Shown: positions 17,191-27,053, counted from the first letter of the stretch. The stretch: 64,000 nucleotides of DNA from Micromonospora sp. RHAY321 (GCF_023896955.1 NZ_JAMHIW010000002.1:186001-250000), one strand, 5' to 3'. Numbers and translations are program-made. Notes: generated by a model not told the origin, from the letters alone.

Positions 17191-18197
17191 CGGCGACGCC
17201 CGGTGTCGGCGTCGAAGCGGTGGATCCGGCCCGGGTCGGCGCGCAGTCGCACCTGGTCGCCCGGCCACACACCTGGGCGGGGGCCGGTGCGGACGGTCAA
17301 CCGAGTGCCGTCGTCGCAGCGGGTCAGCAGGATGGCCTCGCTGCCGAGCGCCTCGACCGCCTCGACGGTCGTCGCCACCGGTCCGTCGGGGTCGAGCCGC
17401 AGGTCCTCCGGGCGTACGCCGAGGGTCAGGTCGGTGCCACCGCCCAGCACGCCGCCACCGGGCACCAGGTTCATCGGCGGGCTGCCCAGGAAGCCGGCCA
17501 CGAAGGTGTCCGCGGGTTCGTCGTACACCTGCTGCGGCGGGCCGATCTGGCGGACCCGACCGTGGTCGAGGACGACGACCCGGTCGCCGAGCGTCATCGC
17601 CTCGGCCTGGTCGTGGGTGACGTGGATGGTGGTGGTGCCCAGCTCCCGGTGCAGGGTGAGCAGGTCGGCGCGGGTGGCGAAGCGCAGCGGCGCGTCCAGG
17701 CTGGCCAGCGGCTCGTCGAGCAGATAGACGGTCGGCTCGCGCAGCAGCGCGCGGGCGAGGGCGATGCGCTGGCGCTGCCCGCCGGAGGTCTCGTCGGGGT
17801 AGCGGTCGAGCAGGTCCGCGATGCCGAGCCGGTCGGCCGCCGCCCGGGCCCGATCTTCGGCCTCCGCGCGCCGGACGCGGCGGACCCGCAGCCCGAACAG
17901 CAGGTTGCCGCGGACGGTGAGGTGGGGGTAGAGCGCGTAGTCCTGGAAGACCATCGCCACCGCGCGGCGGTGCGGCGGCACCCGGGCCACGTCCTGCCCG
18001 TCGACGACGACGCGACCACGGTCCGGCCGGTCCAGGCCGGCGATCAGCCGCAGGATCGTCGACTTGCCGGAGCCGGACGGGCCGACCAGGGTGACCATCT
18101 CGCCGGCGCGCACCGCCAGGTCGACGCCGTCGAGGGCGACGACCTTCCCGTACGACTTGGTCAGCGATTCGAGCCGGATCACGCCCTGCTCAGCCAC
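17187..18197 (-). CDS. Sugar ABC transporter ATP-binding protein (UgpC/MsiK type)
   Basis: A 336-aa ATPase that energises sugar uptake. Walker A GPSGSGKST is near residues 38-46, the signature is SGGQRQRIALARALL, Walker B YLLDEPLASLD, and the switch His lies in THDQAEAM. A C-terminal TOBE/OB regulatory domain (from about 235) includes LGVRPEDLRL, typical of MalK-like proteins. Encoded inside the operon, whereas many actinomycetes use an unlinked MsiK. Overlaps the solute-binding gene by 8 nt. Confidence 0.9.
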   Translation of the reverse strand: MAEQGVIRLESLTKSYGKVVALDGVDLAVRAGEMVTLVGPSGSGKSTILRLIAGLDRPDRGRVVVDGQDVARVPPHRRAVAMVFQDYALYPHLTVRGNLLFGLRVRRVRRAEAEDRARAAADRLGIADLLDRYPDETSGGQRQRIALARALLREPTVYLLDEPLASLDAPLRFATRADLLTLHRELGTTTIHVTHDQAEAMTLGDRVVVLDHGRVRQIGPPQQVYDEPADTFVAGFLGSPPMNLVPGGGVLGGGTDLTLGVRPEDLRLDPDGPVATTVEAVEALGSEAILLTRCDDGTRLTVRTGPRPGVWPGDQVRLRADPGRIHRFDADTGRRR

Positions 18198-19491
18198 CGG
18201 CGCCCACCGGAAGCGCGAAGAGCGGCCGGAGCTTCTCCTCCAGTTGTCGCAGCCCCTCCTCGCGTCCGATCCGGCCGTAGAAGACCTCCTCGAGCAGGCC
18301 GCCGGCCTCGCGCTCCACCCGGGACCACGTGCCGGTGCGCGGGGTGGCGCGCAGATGCGGCTCGGCGTCGAGGTAGACCCGCGACGACCGAGGCGGCTTC
18401 TGCGGGTCGAGGAATTCGGGGGAGTTGGCCACGTCGAGCCGGGACGGCACCGTGCGGCCCGACCCGGCGAGGATCCGCTGGCCCTGCCCGCCCATCGCGA
18501 ACTCGATGAACCGCCAGGCCTGGTCGTGGTCGGGCAGGCCGGCGCTCATGCAGTAGGCGTCGCTGTGCAGGATCGAGGCGGGTACGCCGCCCGGCGCGAT
18601 CGGCAGTGGCGCCGCGTCCCAGGTGAAGCCGTCGATCGTGCGCAGCGTCGGCACGGCGACCCGGCTGTTGAGGTACATGCCGAGCGTGCCGCGCAGGAAC
18701 CGGGCCTCACTCGACTCGCTCTGCTCCTCGGCGTCCGGGGGCACGACGTGGTGCTTCAGTTGCAGGTCGAGGAACCAGTCGACGGCGGCGCGGGTGGCCG
18801 GGTCGCCGGTGAGGGTCAGGGTGGTCGGCTTGTCCGGGTGGTCGACCAGCTCACCCCGGTTGGACCAGACGAACGGGGCGAGCCGCGGCAGGGACGGCTC
18901 CACGCCCACGCCGTACTTCCCGTCGCCGGTCAGGGCCCGCCCGGCGGCCAGGAAGTCGTCCCAGGTCCAGCCGGCCTTCGGCAGTGGCACGCCGGCCGCC
19001 GCGAACAGGTCGGCGTTGTAGTAGACGACCAGGGACGACATGTTCTGCGGCAGGCAGGTCAACGTCTTGCCGTCGAACCGGAAGGCGTCCAGTGCCCGGG
19101 GGGAGAAGTCACTCTCGTTCAGCGCCTCGCTGCGGTCGAGGTACGCCTGCGCCGGCTCGATTGCCTGCTGGGCGGCGAACTGGCCGTAGCGGCGGTAGTT
19201 GAGCAGGAACACGTCGGGTGGCTGCCCGCCGGCGAACGAGGTGGTCAGCCGGGCCATCAGGTCGTCCTGGGTGGCGACGGGGGAGAGGTTGACGGGCACG
19301 TCCGGGTGGGTTTGCTCGAAGGCGGCGACCAGGCTGCGGTAGCCGGCGATCTCCTCAGCGTCGCCGAAGAGCACGACCGTGATCCCTGGCCGGTCGGCCG
19401 CGCGGTCGCCGGCGCCGCAGCCGGCCGCGTAGCCGAGCAGCAGCGCGGCGGTGATCAGTGCACCCCATCGTCGAGCGCGGAACGTGCTCAC
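18190..19491 (-). CDS. Sugar ABC transporter solute-binding lipoprotein
   Basis: A 433-aa extracytoplasmic binding protein of family 1 (MalE/UgpB-like). The lipobox is GYAAGCG with Cys about 25. Binding-protein signatures include LVAAFEQTHPDVPVNL, GGQPPDVFLLNYRRYGQFA and TWDDFLAAGRALT. It captures an oligosaccharide or polyol and delivers it to the two permeases. ATGA overlap with the upstream permease. The ligand cannot be read from sequence. Confidence 0.9.
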   Translation of the reverse strand: MSTFRARRWGALITAALLLGYAAGCGAGDRAADRPGITVVLFGDAEEIAGYRSLVAAFEQTHPDVPVNLSPVATQDDLMARLTTSFAGGQPPDVFLLNYRRYGQFAAQQAIEPAQAYLDRSEALNESDFSPRALDAFRFDGKTLTCLPQNMSSLVVYYNADLFAAAGVPLPKAGWTWDDFLAAGRALTGDGKYGVGVEPSLPRLAPFVWSNRGELVDHPDKPTTLTLTGDPATRAAVDWFLDLQLKHHVVPPDAEEQSESSEARFLRGTLGMYLNSRVAVPTLRTIDGFTWDAAPLPIAPGGVPASILHSDAYCMSAGLPDHDQAWRFIEFAMGGQGQRILAGSGRTVPSRLDVANSPEFLDPQKPPRSSRVYLDAEPHLRATPRTGTWSRVEREAGGLLEEVFYGRIGREEGLRQLEEKLRPLFALPVGAGG

Positions 19492-20342
19492 CTACGACCT
19501 CCAGATCTCAGTGCCGCCAGCGGATCGTCGTTGAGCAGGATTCGCTGGGCGAGCAGGAACACCACCACGCACGGCGCTGTCGCGACAACGCAGGCGGCCA
19601 TCAGCAGCGGCCAGTCCGTCGGGTTCAGCAGCCGCAGGAACTGCAGGCCGAGCGGGTAGGTGTAGCGGTCACCGCTCTGCAGGTAGAGCAGCGGGTCGAT
19701 CAGGTTGGACCAGTGCAGCGTGAAGGCGAGCACGCCGACGGCCAGCGTCGCCGGCCGCACCTGCGGCAGCGCCACCCGGCGCCAGATCGTCAACCAGCCG
19801 GCGCCCTCCAGCCGGGCCGCCCCGAGCTGGGTGTCCGGCACGCCGCCGAAGCTCCACGCGTAGAGCAGCACCAGGAAGGGGCTGCCGGCGAGCAGCGCCG
19901 GGGCCAGCAACGGGACGTACGTGTCGACCACGCCGGCCAGCCGGAACAGCTCGAACCGGGTGGCCCACACCGCGGTGACCGGCACCATGAGCACCGCCAG
20001 CAGGCCCAGGACCGCCCGGCGGCGGGCCACCGGCGTCAACAGCCGTAGCCCGAAGCCGGTCAGTGAGGCGACGACGACGGTCAGCGGCACGGCGACCGCG
20101 ACGACCAGCGCCGAGTTGGCCAGGTACCGGAACAGCGGGATCAGCTCAGGCAGCCGGGCGTACGCGGCCATGGTCGGCTCGGGCGGGAGTACCTCGAAGG
20201 TCCGGGGCGGCGGCAGGCCGGCGGGTCGTAGGGAGCCGACCACCATGAACCACAGTGGTGCGGCGAAGAGCGCCGCGAACGCCGCCGGCACCAGGAACCG
20301 CCCGATGAACCGCGGGATCACGGCTGGGCCCGAGAACCGCAC
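19488..20342 (-). CDS. Sugar ABC transporter permease (MalG-like)
   Basis: A 284-aa membrane permease with about six helices (FLVPAAFAALFAAPLWFMVV first) and the EAA-loop variant AARLEGAGWLTIWRRVALPQ. First gene of the operon permease, binding protein, ATPase, permease, lipoprotein. The ATG at 20342 has a poor Shine-Dalgarno. Upstream of it, within 35 bp, is the 10-bp palindrome CAACCGGTTG, a possible but unproven operator. Confidence 0.87.
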   Translation of the reverse strand: MRFSGPAVIPRFIGRFLVPAAFAALFAAPLWFMVVGSLRPAGLPPPRTFEVLPPEPTMAAYARLPELIPLFRYLANSALVVAVAVPLTVVVASLTGFGLRLLTPVARRRAVLGLLAVLMVPVTAVWATRFELFRLAGVVDTYVPLLAPALLAGSPFLVLLYAWSFGGVPDTQLGAARLEGAGWLTIWRRVALPQVRPATLAVGVLAFTLHWSNLIDPLLYLQSGDRYTYPLGLQFLRLLNPTDWPLLMAACVVATAPCVVVFLLAQRILLNDDPLAALRSGGRR

Positions 20343-20697
20343 ATCCCGCCCTTCCCGTCGCCCGTCAACCGGTTGGCGCGCTCGTCTCCGATGCCGCCGA
20401 TGGGCTCCGCCGGTGACGCTGGGTGACGGTCGGGTCGACCGGCGGAGGTGGTGCGGCGAACCTATGGCCGGGCGGCCGGGACGTCATCGGGCACCTGTTG
20501 GAATCACCCGCCGTCGCGTCCTACGCCTGTCGAGATGCGACAGACGTAGGACCGGACGGCGATCACCTCCCGCATCTGTCCGATGACCATCCGTGAATCG
20601 GTTTCTAGGGTGCGAGGCAACTGCCGCACCGCCGGCACGTCGTCCTCACCCGGGACGACCGGGACCACGGCCGGTGCCGGAGATGGGGAGGAGCACG
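20343..20697. other. Divergent intergenic region
   Basis: 355 bp between the sugar ABC operon and the S15 peptidase gene. It contains CAACCGGTTG at 20366-20375 and the Shine-Dalgarno GGGGAGGAG of the rightward gene. No convincing gene or RNA is seen. Confidence 0.4.
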
Positions 20698-22611
20698 ATG
20701 CGAACCACAAGGAGCTGGTGGCGAGCGTCGGTGGTGGTCGTTGCGACCATCGCCGTCGGCCTGCCGGCGGCAACCGCGACGGCGAACCCGACGGCGGGCC
20801 TGGTCAGGCCCGTCATTCAGCACGGAGTCACCCAGCCGGTGTTCGGGTATGCCGACGCGATCCGCGAGCGGGTATTCGTCACCTCCGACGTCGACACCGA
20901 TGGCGACGGCGCCCGCGACGTCGTGGCGATGGACATCATCCGGCCCAAGGCCAGCCAGGCCGGTCTGCGGGTGCCGGTGATCATGGACGCCAGCCCCTAC
21001 TACTCCACCGTGTGCCGGGGCAACGAGAGCGAGTGCAAGGCTGACGTCGACGGCGACGGCCTCAACGACCAGTGGCCGCTCTTCTACGACAACTACTTCG
21101 TCCCGCGCGGCTACGCGGTGGTCCTGCTCGACATGATCGGCACCAACAACTCGACCGGCTGTCCGGTCACCGGTGGTCGCGCCGACAACATCAGCGCGCC
21201 GACCGCGATCGACTGGCTCAACGGTCGTCGGGCCGGCACCGACGCGGCCGGCACGCGGGTCGTCGCCGACTGGCACAACGGCAGGACCGGCATGATCGGC
21301 AAGTCGTACGACGGGACGCTGGCCAACGCGGCCGCCGCCAGCGGCGTGCGCGGGCTCACCACCATCGTGCCGATCTCGGCGATCTCCAGCTGGTACGACT
21401 ACTCGCGCAGCAACGGCCTGGTCACCCGGGCGAACAACTACTCCGGCAGCCTCTCCAACACGGTCACCAACCCGGAGCGGCGGGAGCACTGTGCGCCGGT
21501 GCGGACCCAGCTCGGCGTCGACAGCGACGACGTCACCGGCGACTACAACGCCTTCTGGGCCGAGCGGGACTACGTCCCGCACGCGGACCGGGTGCGAGCG
21601 AGCGTGTTCGTCGTCCACGGCATCAACGACAACAACGTCCGCGCGGACCACTTCAGCAAGTGGTGGGACGCGCTGGCCGAGGAGAACGTCCCCCGCAAGC
21701 TCTGGCTGACCGGCACGGGTCACATCGACCCGTTCGACTTCCGACGGGGCGAGTGGGTGGACACCCTGCACCGGTGGTTCGACTTCTGGCTGCACGGGGT
21801 GCAGAACGGCATCATGGCCGAGCCGATGGCCGACATCGAGCGGGCTCCGGACGTCTGGGAGACCCACCGCACCTGGCCGGTCCCGGCCGCCCGGAGCACC
21901 CAGGTGTTCCTGCGCCCCGGCGACGAGGGGGCGGCCGGCGGGCTGTCGGTCCGCCCGCAGCCGGGTAAGGCGTCCCGGACGTTCCAGGACACCCCGTCGA
22001 TGAGCCAGACCAACGCCATCCGGCACCCGTCGGACCCGGCGGCGAACACGGAGAACCGGTTGGTCTTCCTCTCCCAGCCGCTGCGTCGGCCGCTGCACAT
22101 CTCCGGCACCCCGATCGTGAAGATCAACGCATCGGTGAACGGCGAGGACACCAGCTTCGCCGGCCTGCTGGTCGACTACGGCACCCGGCCGCGGTTCAGC
22201 ACCTCCGGCGACGGCATCCGGACGCTGACCACCGAGGACTGCTGGGGTGACTCGGCCACCTGGGGCGGACGCGCCGAGGACGCCTGCTACCGGCAGACCG
22301 AGAAGACCGTCGCCACCGATCCGCAGGAGCTGGTGACCAAGGGCATCCTGGACGGCCTCAACCTCAAGTCGCCGTCCGTGACGACGCCGCTGGTGCCGGG
22401 CAGGAAGAACTCCGTCGACGTGCCGCTGCTCCCCGAGGACTACGTCTTCGGGGCCGGCAACCAGGTCGGCGTGGTGCTGCTCGGCTCGTACTCCGGCTAC
22501 AGCAGCCGGGCGAAGCAGAACCAGGCCGACATCACCGTCCACTTCGACCGCAGCCGGATCGAGCTACCGATCGTCGGTGGCCGCTCGGCGGCCGTGGCCG
22601 CGGGCCTGTAG
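20698..22611 (+). CDS. Secreted X-Pro dipeptidyl-peptidase (S15/CocE-like hydrolase)
   Basis: A 637-aa exported serine peptidase that should cleave X-Pro dipeptides or acyl esters. The ATG at 20698 follows GGGGAGGAG by 5 nt and gives a signal peptide (SWWRASVVVVATIAVGLPAA). In the alpha/beta-hydrolase domain the nucleophile is S203 in GKSYDG, the acid is probably D311 in HGINDNNVR, and the base H342 in GTGHIDPF. The C-terminal jelly-roll (about residues 430-630; AGLLVDYGTRPRF, VVLLGSYSGY) is characteristic of PepX_C. The Tyr after Ser fits the S15 family. Confidence 0.88.
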   Translation: MRTTRSWWRASVVVVATIAVGLPAATATANPTAGLVRPVIQHGVTQPVFGYADAIRERVFVTSDVDTDGDGARDVVAMDIIRPKASQAGLRVPVIMDASPYYSTVCRGNESECKADVDGDGLNDQWPLFYDNYFVPRGYAVVLLDMIGTNNSTGCPVTGGRADNISAPTAIDWLNGRRAGTDAAGTRVVADWHNGRTGMIGKSYDGTLANAAAASGVRGLTTIVPISAISSWYDYSRSNGLVTRANNYSGSLSNTVTNPERREHCAPVRTQLGVDSDDVTGDYNAFWAERDYVPHADRVRASVFVVHGINDNNVRADHFSKWWDALAEENVPRKLWLTGTGHIDPFDFRRGEWVDTLHRWFDFWLHGVQNGIMAEPMADIERAPDVWETHRTWPVPAARSTQVFLRPGDEGAAGGLSVRPQPGKASRTFQDTPSMSQTNAIRHPSDPAANTENRLVFLSQPLRRPLHISGTPIVKINASVNGEDTSFAGLLVDYGTRPRFSTSGDGIRTLTTEDCWGDSATWGGRAEDACYRQTEKTVATDPQELVTKGILDGLNLKSPSVTTPLVPGRKNSVDVPLLPEDYVFGAGNQVGVVLLGSYSGYSSRAKQNQADITVHFDRSRIELPIVGGRSAAVAAGL

Positions 22612-22619
22612 GCGGGGAC

Positions 22620-22651
22620 CCGGTGGGCGGGACGCTAGCCCCGCCCACCGG
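22620..22651. terminator. Bidirectional hairpin terminator
   Basis: Perfect 12-bp stem (22620-22631 with 22640-22651), 8-nt loop, between convergent genes ending at 22611 and 22654. Confidence 0.8.
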
Positions 22652-22653
22652 TG

Positions 22654-23883
22654 TCACTCCTGCGGTCGGTACGCGCCGGTCAACCGGCCCAGCTTCAGCG
22701 CCAGGTGCAGACAGAGCCGCTCGTTTCCGTTCTTCAGATCGGTGTCGGCCAGCTCCTCGATCCGCTGCAGCCGGTAGTAGAGCGTGGTGCGGTGCAGGCG
22801 TAGCTGCTCGGCCGTGGCGTGCGCGTTGCCGGCCAGATCCAGATAGCGCTCCAGGGTCTGCAGCAACACCGGGTTCGGCTGCTCCCGCAGCAACCGTTCA
22901 AGCCCGGGGTGCACGTCGGCGATGTCCAGGTTCCGACCCTCCATCCGCGACAGCACCCGGTAGATGCCCAGCCCAGCCCACGACACCACCGGGCCGAGCG
23001 CCGGCAACCGCACGCCCACCCGGGCCGACTGCAGCGCCTCCCCGTACGACGCGATCGCCTCGGTCAGCCGGGGCCGCGGCTGACCGACCCCGACCACGAC
23101 GCGCTCCACCGAGCCGAGCCCGCGGGTCGCCTGCCGCAGGTTGTCGTCGAGCAGCTTCGCGACGACCTCGGGGGAGTGACGCCCGGCACCGCGCTCGCCG
23201 CAGAGCAGCAGCACCCCGTGGTCGTCGCGGATCAGGTGCAGCGCCTCCCGGGTGCCGATCCACCGCCGGGTGGTGACCAGCGCCTGCTCCAGCGCCAGCC
23301 GGGCAACCTCGTCGGGCGGCTCGCCGTGCGGCGGCACCATCTGCGCGACAAGCGCGGTGGCCGGCCCGTCCCCGGCGATCAGGCCGGTCTCGCGCAGGGT
23401 GCGCAGCGACTGGTCCCGGCTGACGTCGCTGTCGGAGAGCAGGGTCCGCGCCGCCTCGGTTTCCCGTTGGGACGCCAGCTCACCGAGGAGGTTCTCCCGG
23501 TACAGCGCCAGCGACAGCTCGCTCATCAGGCCGGTGGCGGTGATGTCCGCGTCGGCCATCGTGCCGTCCGGGTCGATGAACCACACGAACCCGAGCAGCA
23601 GGTCCTGGTGACGGATCGGGACACAGACCCGAGGCAGCAGGTCGAGCTCTCGCGACGCCTGCGTGCGCACCACGGTACGGGCGTCCATGATGCCGAGGTC
23701 CCGGAACCACGCCATCACCTCCGGGGTGTTCTGCCGGCGCAGGATGGACGCCTTGCGCACGTCGTCCATCAACCCGGTGTGCTCGCTGTAGACCACCACC
23801 CGCTGACGCCGGTCCTCGATCAGCGCCGGGCGGCCCGTGTACGCGGCGAGTGCGTCGACGAGGCGTTGCAGCTCCCCTTGCAT
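22654..23883 (-). CDS. PucR-family transcriptional regulator
   Basis: A 409-aa regulator. The N-terminal half is GAF/PucR-sensor-like (LVDALAAYTGRPALIEDRRQ; VCVPIRHQDLLLGFVWFID). The middle is a degenerate GGDEF-like CdaR segment (AIASYGEALQSARVG), and the C-terminus is the PucR helix-turn-helix (YLDLAGNAHATAEQLRLHRTTLYYRLQRIEEL). Such proteins activate purine, amino-acid or proline catabolism genes. The convergent S15 peptidase suggests proline-containing peptides as a cue, but this is inference. AGGAGGTGA lies 12 nt before the ATG. Confidence 0.85.
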   Translation of the reverse strand: MQGELQRLVDALAAYTGRPALIEDRRQRVVVYSEHTGLMDDVRKASILRRQNTPEVMAWFRDLGIMDARTVVRTQASRELDLLPRVCVPIRHQDLLLGFVWFIDPDGTMADADITATGLMSELSLALYRENLLGELASQRETEAARTLLSDSDVSRDQSLRTLRETGLIAGDGPATALVAQMVPPHGEPPDEVARLALEQALVTTRRWIGTREALHLIRDDHGVLLLCGERGAGRHSPEVVAKLLDDNLRQATRGLGSVERVVVGVGQPRPRLTEAIASYGEALQSARVGVRLPALGPVVSWAGLGIYRVLSRMEGRNLDIADVHPGLERLLREQPNPVLLQTLERYLDLAGNAHATAEQLRLHRTTLYYRLQRIEELADTDLKNGNERLCLHLALKLGRLTGAYRPQE

Positions 23884-24040
23884 GAGATCGGCCCGTCACC
23901 TCCTCACTGGGTCGTCACCACAGCAGTACCCCGAGTGGGCTGCCCGACTCTCCCGGCGACCCGGTGCCCACCGCGCCACAGAACGATCATGCTGGGCTAG
24001 GCCGGCCTTCACAACCGTCTATCGGGCCGTAGCCGGCGCT

Positions 24041-24070
24041 TTCGGCCGTCCGCCCGGGCGCTTGTACGAT
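24041..24070 (+). promoter_or_regulatory. Possible leaderless promoter of the LuxR-type gene
   Basis: TACGAT (24065-24070) ends 7 nt before the ATG at 24078, with a weak TTCGGC 18 bp upstream. There is no Shine-Dalgarno, so a leaderless start is likely. Confidence 0.4.
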
Positions 24071-24077
24071 CGCCGGC

Positions 24078-25064
24078 ATGCCGACCGACCCCTCCGGCGC
24101 ACCCCCAGCCCCTGGGCTGGGATCGCTCCCACTCGCGTCGGGCGTCGCGGACGTCTACCGCGAGCTGCTGACGGTCGCCCCGGTACCGCAGCGGGAGTTC
24201 CTGTCCACCGCGCCACCGCAGGCCACCCGGGCACTCGCCGGGCTTGTCAAGAGCGGGGCGGTGCACCGCGACGCCGCCGGTGTCCTGCACGTCCGCCCGC
24301 CGCGCACCGCGCTGGAGAGCTGGGCGGCGCAGCGGGAGATGGAGGCCGCCCGGGCCCGCGCCACGGCGGAGACACTGTCGGGGCTGTACACCGCGGTTCA
24401 CGGCACGGGGGCGGCGTTCGTCGAGGTCATCGAGGGTAAGCAGGCCGCCCGGGAGCTGTTCCGCCAGTTGCAGGCCGGCGCCCGCACGCAGGTACGGGGG
24501 CTGGAGCGCGGGCCGTACCTGCGCGACACCACACGGGTGCCGGAGGAGGTCCAGTACGACGCGCTGCGGCGCGGCCTGCGCTACCGTTGCGTCTACGAGG
24601 GGGAGTTGCTGCACGACGAGGCGATGCTGGCCGCGGTGCGCGCCGCCGTCGCGGCGGGCGAGCAGGCCCGCGTCTTCCCCGAACTTCCGCTGAAGATGAT
24701 GCTGACCGACGCCGACCGTGGCCTCATCATCCTGCCGCGCGGCAGTGGGGACGACGCCGACGCGGTGCTCGTGCACCGGTCCCGCCTGTTGGACGGGCTC
24801 TCGGAGCTGTTCGAGGTGTTCTGGCGGCTCGGTGCGCCGATCCACGCCACCGCCGACGCCGCCCAGCCCGACGACGAGCCTTCCGCCGAAACACAGCGGC
24901 TGCTCGCGCTGCTCACCGCGGGCCTCACCGACGAGTCCATCGCTCGCGACCTCGGCGTCAGCAAACGCACCGTGCACCGTCGGGTCAGCCGGTTGCAGGA
25001 GCTGCTCGGCGCGCGCAGCCGGTTCCAGCTCGGCGTGCAGGCCAGCCGACGTGGCTGGTTGTGA
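24078..25064 (+). CDS. TrmB/LuxR-type helix-turn-helix regulator
   Basis: A 328-aa regulator with a degenerate N-terminal TrmB-like winged helix (VYRELLTVAPVPQREFLSTA) and a central ligand-binding-like region with GLERGPYLRD and LLHDEAMLAAVRAA. A C-terminal LuxR helix-turn-helix (about 270-320: LLALLTAGLTDESIARDLGV then SKRTVHRRVSRLQELLGARS) completes it. This layout is common in actinomycete regulators that sit beside exported peptidases. The next gene, 112 bp downstream on the same strand, is such a peptidase and is the likely target. Confidence 0.82.
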   Translation: MPTDPSGAPPAPGLGSLPLASGVADVYRELLTVAPVPQREFLSTAPPQATRALAGLVKSGAVHRDAAGVLHVRPPRTALESWAAQREMEAARARATAETLSGLYTAVHGTGAAFVEVIEGKQAARELFRQLQAGARTQVRGLERGPYLRDTTRVPEEVQYDALRRGLRYRCVYEGELLHDEAMLAAVRAAVAAGEQARVFPELPLKMMLTDADRGLIILPRGSGDDADAVLVHRSRLLDGLSELFEVFWRLGAPIHATADAAQPDDEPSAETQRLLALLTAGLTDESIARDLGVSKRTVHRRVSRLQELLGARSRFQLGVQASRRGWL

Positions 25065-25176
25065 CTGGCGAGATCACGCCATGGCCGGTCTTCGTCAGGG
25101 CGGCATCGAAGCACCGAAACACTCCTGGGCCAGGGTGGAGGCCATTCGATCATCTGCTCCATGAGAGGACGGGACG

Positions 25177-26967
25177 ATGCCTCACCCCTCGACCGGGCTG
25201 CGCCGCGCGCGCCGCCCGGCCGCCATCCTCGCCACGGCCCTGGCCGCTGCCGTCCTGAGCAGCGGTACGGCCCTGTTCCCGGCTGCTGCTGCCACGGCTG
25301 CCGCCGCCACGGCTGCCGAGCCCGACACCGCCGCCCTGGCCGGCGCCCTCACCGCCCAGCGGCCGACCTGGGAGCCGTGCGGGCTGCCTGACACCAGCGC
25401 CGAGGACGAAGCGCAACTGCGGCTGTCCTGCGCGACGGTGACTGTGCCGCGCGACTGGCACAACCCCGGTGACGGCAGGACGATCCAGGTCCGCATCAGC
25501 CGTACCGTCGCCTCCGGCGAGGACCGCAAGGGTGTCCTGCTGGTCAACCCGGGTGGCCCGGGCGGCAGTGGCCTGTCGCTGGCACCGTACGTGGCACTCT
25601 CGGCGCCCGAGCTCGCCGAGCATTACGACGTGATCGGCTTCGACCCGCGCGGCGTCGGGCAGAGCACGCCGCTGCTCTGCACGGTCACCTACCGGGACAC
25701 CGACGTGACCAACGACCTGATCACCCGGGCCAATGTGGCCGGTTGCCGCAACACCGAGCTGACGAAGTACATCACCACCGAGCAGACCGCGTACGACATG
25801 GACTTCATCCGGGTGCTGCTGGGTGAGCGGAAGCTGAACTATCTCGGCTACTCGTACGGAACCTGGCTGGGCACCTGGTACGCCGCCACGTTCGGAAGCC
25901 GCACCGGCCGGATGGTGCTCGACTCGGTGGCCGCGGTCGGCTCGCCGACGCTGCAGGAGACCTGGGACCTGCAGCCGTTCACCCGTGACCGGGCGTTCCA
26001 GGAGCAGCTTCTGCCGTACATGGCCCGGCACGACGACCTGTACGGTCGGGGCACCGACCCGATGGCGATCCGCCAGATGTTCGAGCGGGCCGGCGGCACC
26101 CGGGTCGGGATGGGGCCATTCATGTTCGGCTGGTTCATCCTCGGCGCCCTCTACGACACGCAGAACTACCCGACCGCGGCGGCGGCGGTCAACACGGTGA
26201 TCCAGTACTACGAGGAGTGGAACGGCTGGACGCCGGAGCAGATCCTCGCGGCGGCCACCACGAAGCTGCTCGCCGCGCCGGGGATCACCGCCGACGACCG
26301 GGCGTACATCCAGCGGTCGCGGGTCAACGCCGAGGCGGCGTTGAAGGCCCAGCGTGACCAGGCCACCCTGGCCCAGGGTGCGGGTGAGTACACGTACGAC
26401 ATCGACTACGTCTTCGAGGTGATCCGCTGCCAGGACGGGCAGTGGAACGACAGCGTCGCGTACTGGAACGCCTTCAGCCGGCGACTGACCCGCGACGCCC
26501 CGCTGGTGGCCCCGTACCTGCAGAACCCACCGGCCTGTGCGTACTGGCCGACGAGCAACCAGATGCCGACGTTCGACCGGAAGACGTTCCCCAAGGTGCT
26601 GATGCTGCAGGACGAACTCGACGTCGCGACGGCGTACGAGGGCGCGCTGACGGCGTCGAAGAAGCTTCCCGGCGCGTCGATGATCAGCGTCGACAACGAG
26701 GGTAGCCACGGGGTCTTCCCGTACTACACGACGTGTGTGGACGACCCGGTGTACGCCTACCTGCTGGACGGCCGCCTTCCCTCCGAGACGTACACCGGAT
26801 GCCAGGCGGTGCCGCTGCCGGGTGAGACGGCGGTGTTCGAGGTGGGTGGCAAGCTGACCGGCAAGGGGACGGTGCGGACCCAATTGGTCAGCGACGACAT
26901 GCGGGCGGCGAACCGCATGCTCAAGCGGATGCTGCGTACCGAGCCGGGGCCCTCGTACCCGGAGTGA
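25177..26967 (+). CDS. Secreted tripeptidyl aminopeptidase-like S33 hydrolase
   Basis: A 596-aa exported alpha/beta hydrolase of the SlpD/Tap family, which removes N-terminal tripeptides. It has a signal peptide (RRPAAILATALAAAVLSSG), NPGGPGGSG (oxyanion region), and IGFDPRGVGQSTPL. The nucleophile is S226 in GYSYGTWLG, the acid Asp lies in MLQDELDVATAYEGA, and the His in NEGSHGVF. The C-terminal lid carries the Cys pair typical of the family (TTCVDDPVYAYL...GCQA). Shine-Dalgarno GAGAGGACGGG precedes the ATG. Confidence 0.87.
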   Translation: MPHPSTGLRRARRPAAILATALAAAVLSSGTALFPAAAATAAAATAAEPDTAALAGALTAQRPTWEPCGLPDTSAEDEAQLRLSCATVTVPRDWHNPGDGRTIQVRISRTVASGEDRKGVLLVNPGGPGGSGLSLAPYVALSAPELAEHYDVIGFDPRGVGQSTPLLCTVTYRDTDVTNDLITRANVAGCRNTELTKYITTEQTAYDMDFIRVLLGERKLNYLGYSYGTWLGTWYAATFGSRTGRMVLDSVAAVGSPTLQETWDLQPFTRDRAFQEQLLPYMARHDDLYGRGTDPMAIRQMFERAGGTRVGMGPFMFGWFILGALYDTQNYPTAAAAVNTVIQYYEEWNGWTPEQILAAATTKLLAAPGITADDRAYIQRSRVNAEAALKAQRDQATLAQGAGEYTYDIDYVFEVIRCQDGQWNDSVAYWNAFSRRLTRDAPLVAPYLQNPPACAYWPTSNQMPTFDRKTFPKVLMLQDELDVATAYEGALTASKKLPGASMISVDNEGSHGVFPYYTTCVDDPVYAYLLDGRLPSETYTGCQAVPLPGETAVFEVGGKLTGKGTVRTQLVSDDMRAANRMLKRMLRTEPGPSYPE

Positions 26968-26975
26968 TGGCCCTC

Positions 26976-27006
26976 GGGTGCGGGCGGCGACCTGCCGCCC
27001 GCACCC
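26976..27006 (+). terminator. Hairpin terminator
   Basis: Perfect 13-bp stem (26976-26988 with 26994-27006), loop GACCT, 9 nt after the peptidase stop and followed by TCTTC. Confidence 0.78.
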
Positions 27007-27053
27007 TCTTCAACTGATGCGTCTGCAGTGGGGATGTGCTGGTCGGGGCCTTT

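Noticed and set aside
20366..20375. CAACCGGTTG palindrome as operator of the sugar ABC operon
   Set aside because: A 10-bp palindrome of this composition is common by chance here and has no second copy.
24001..24077. Small gene before the LuxR-type regulator
   Set aside because: No start with ribosome site and no conserved sequence; best read as promoter.
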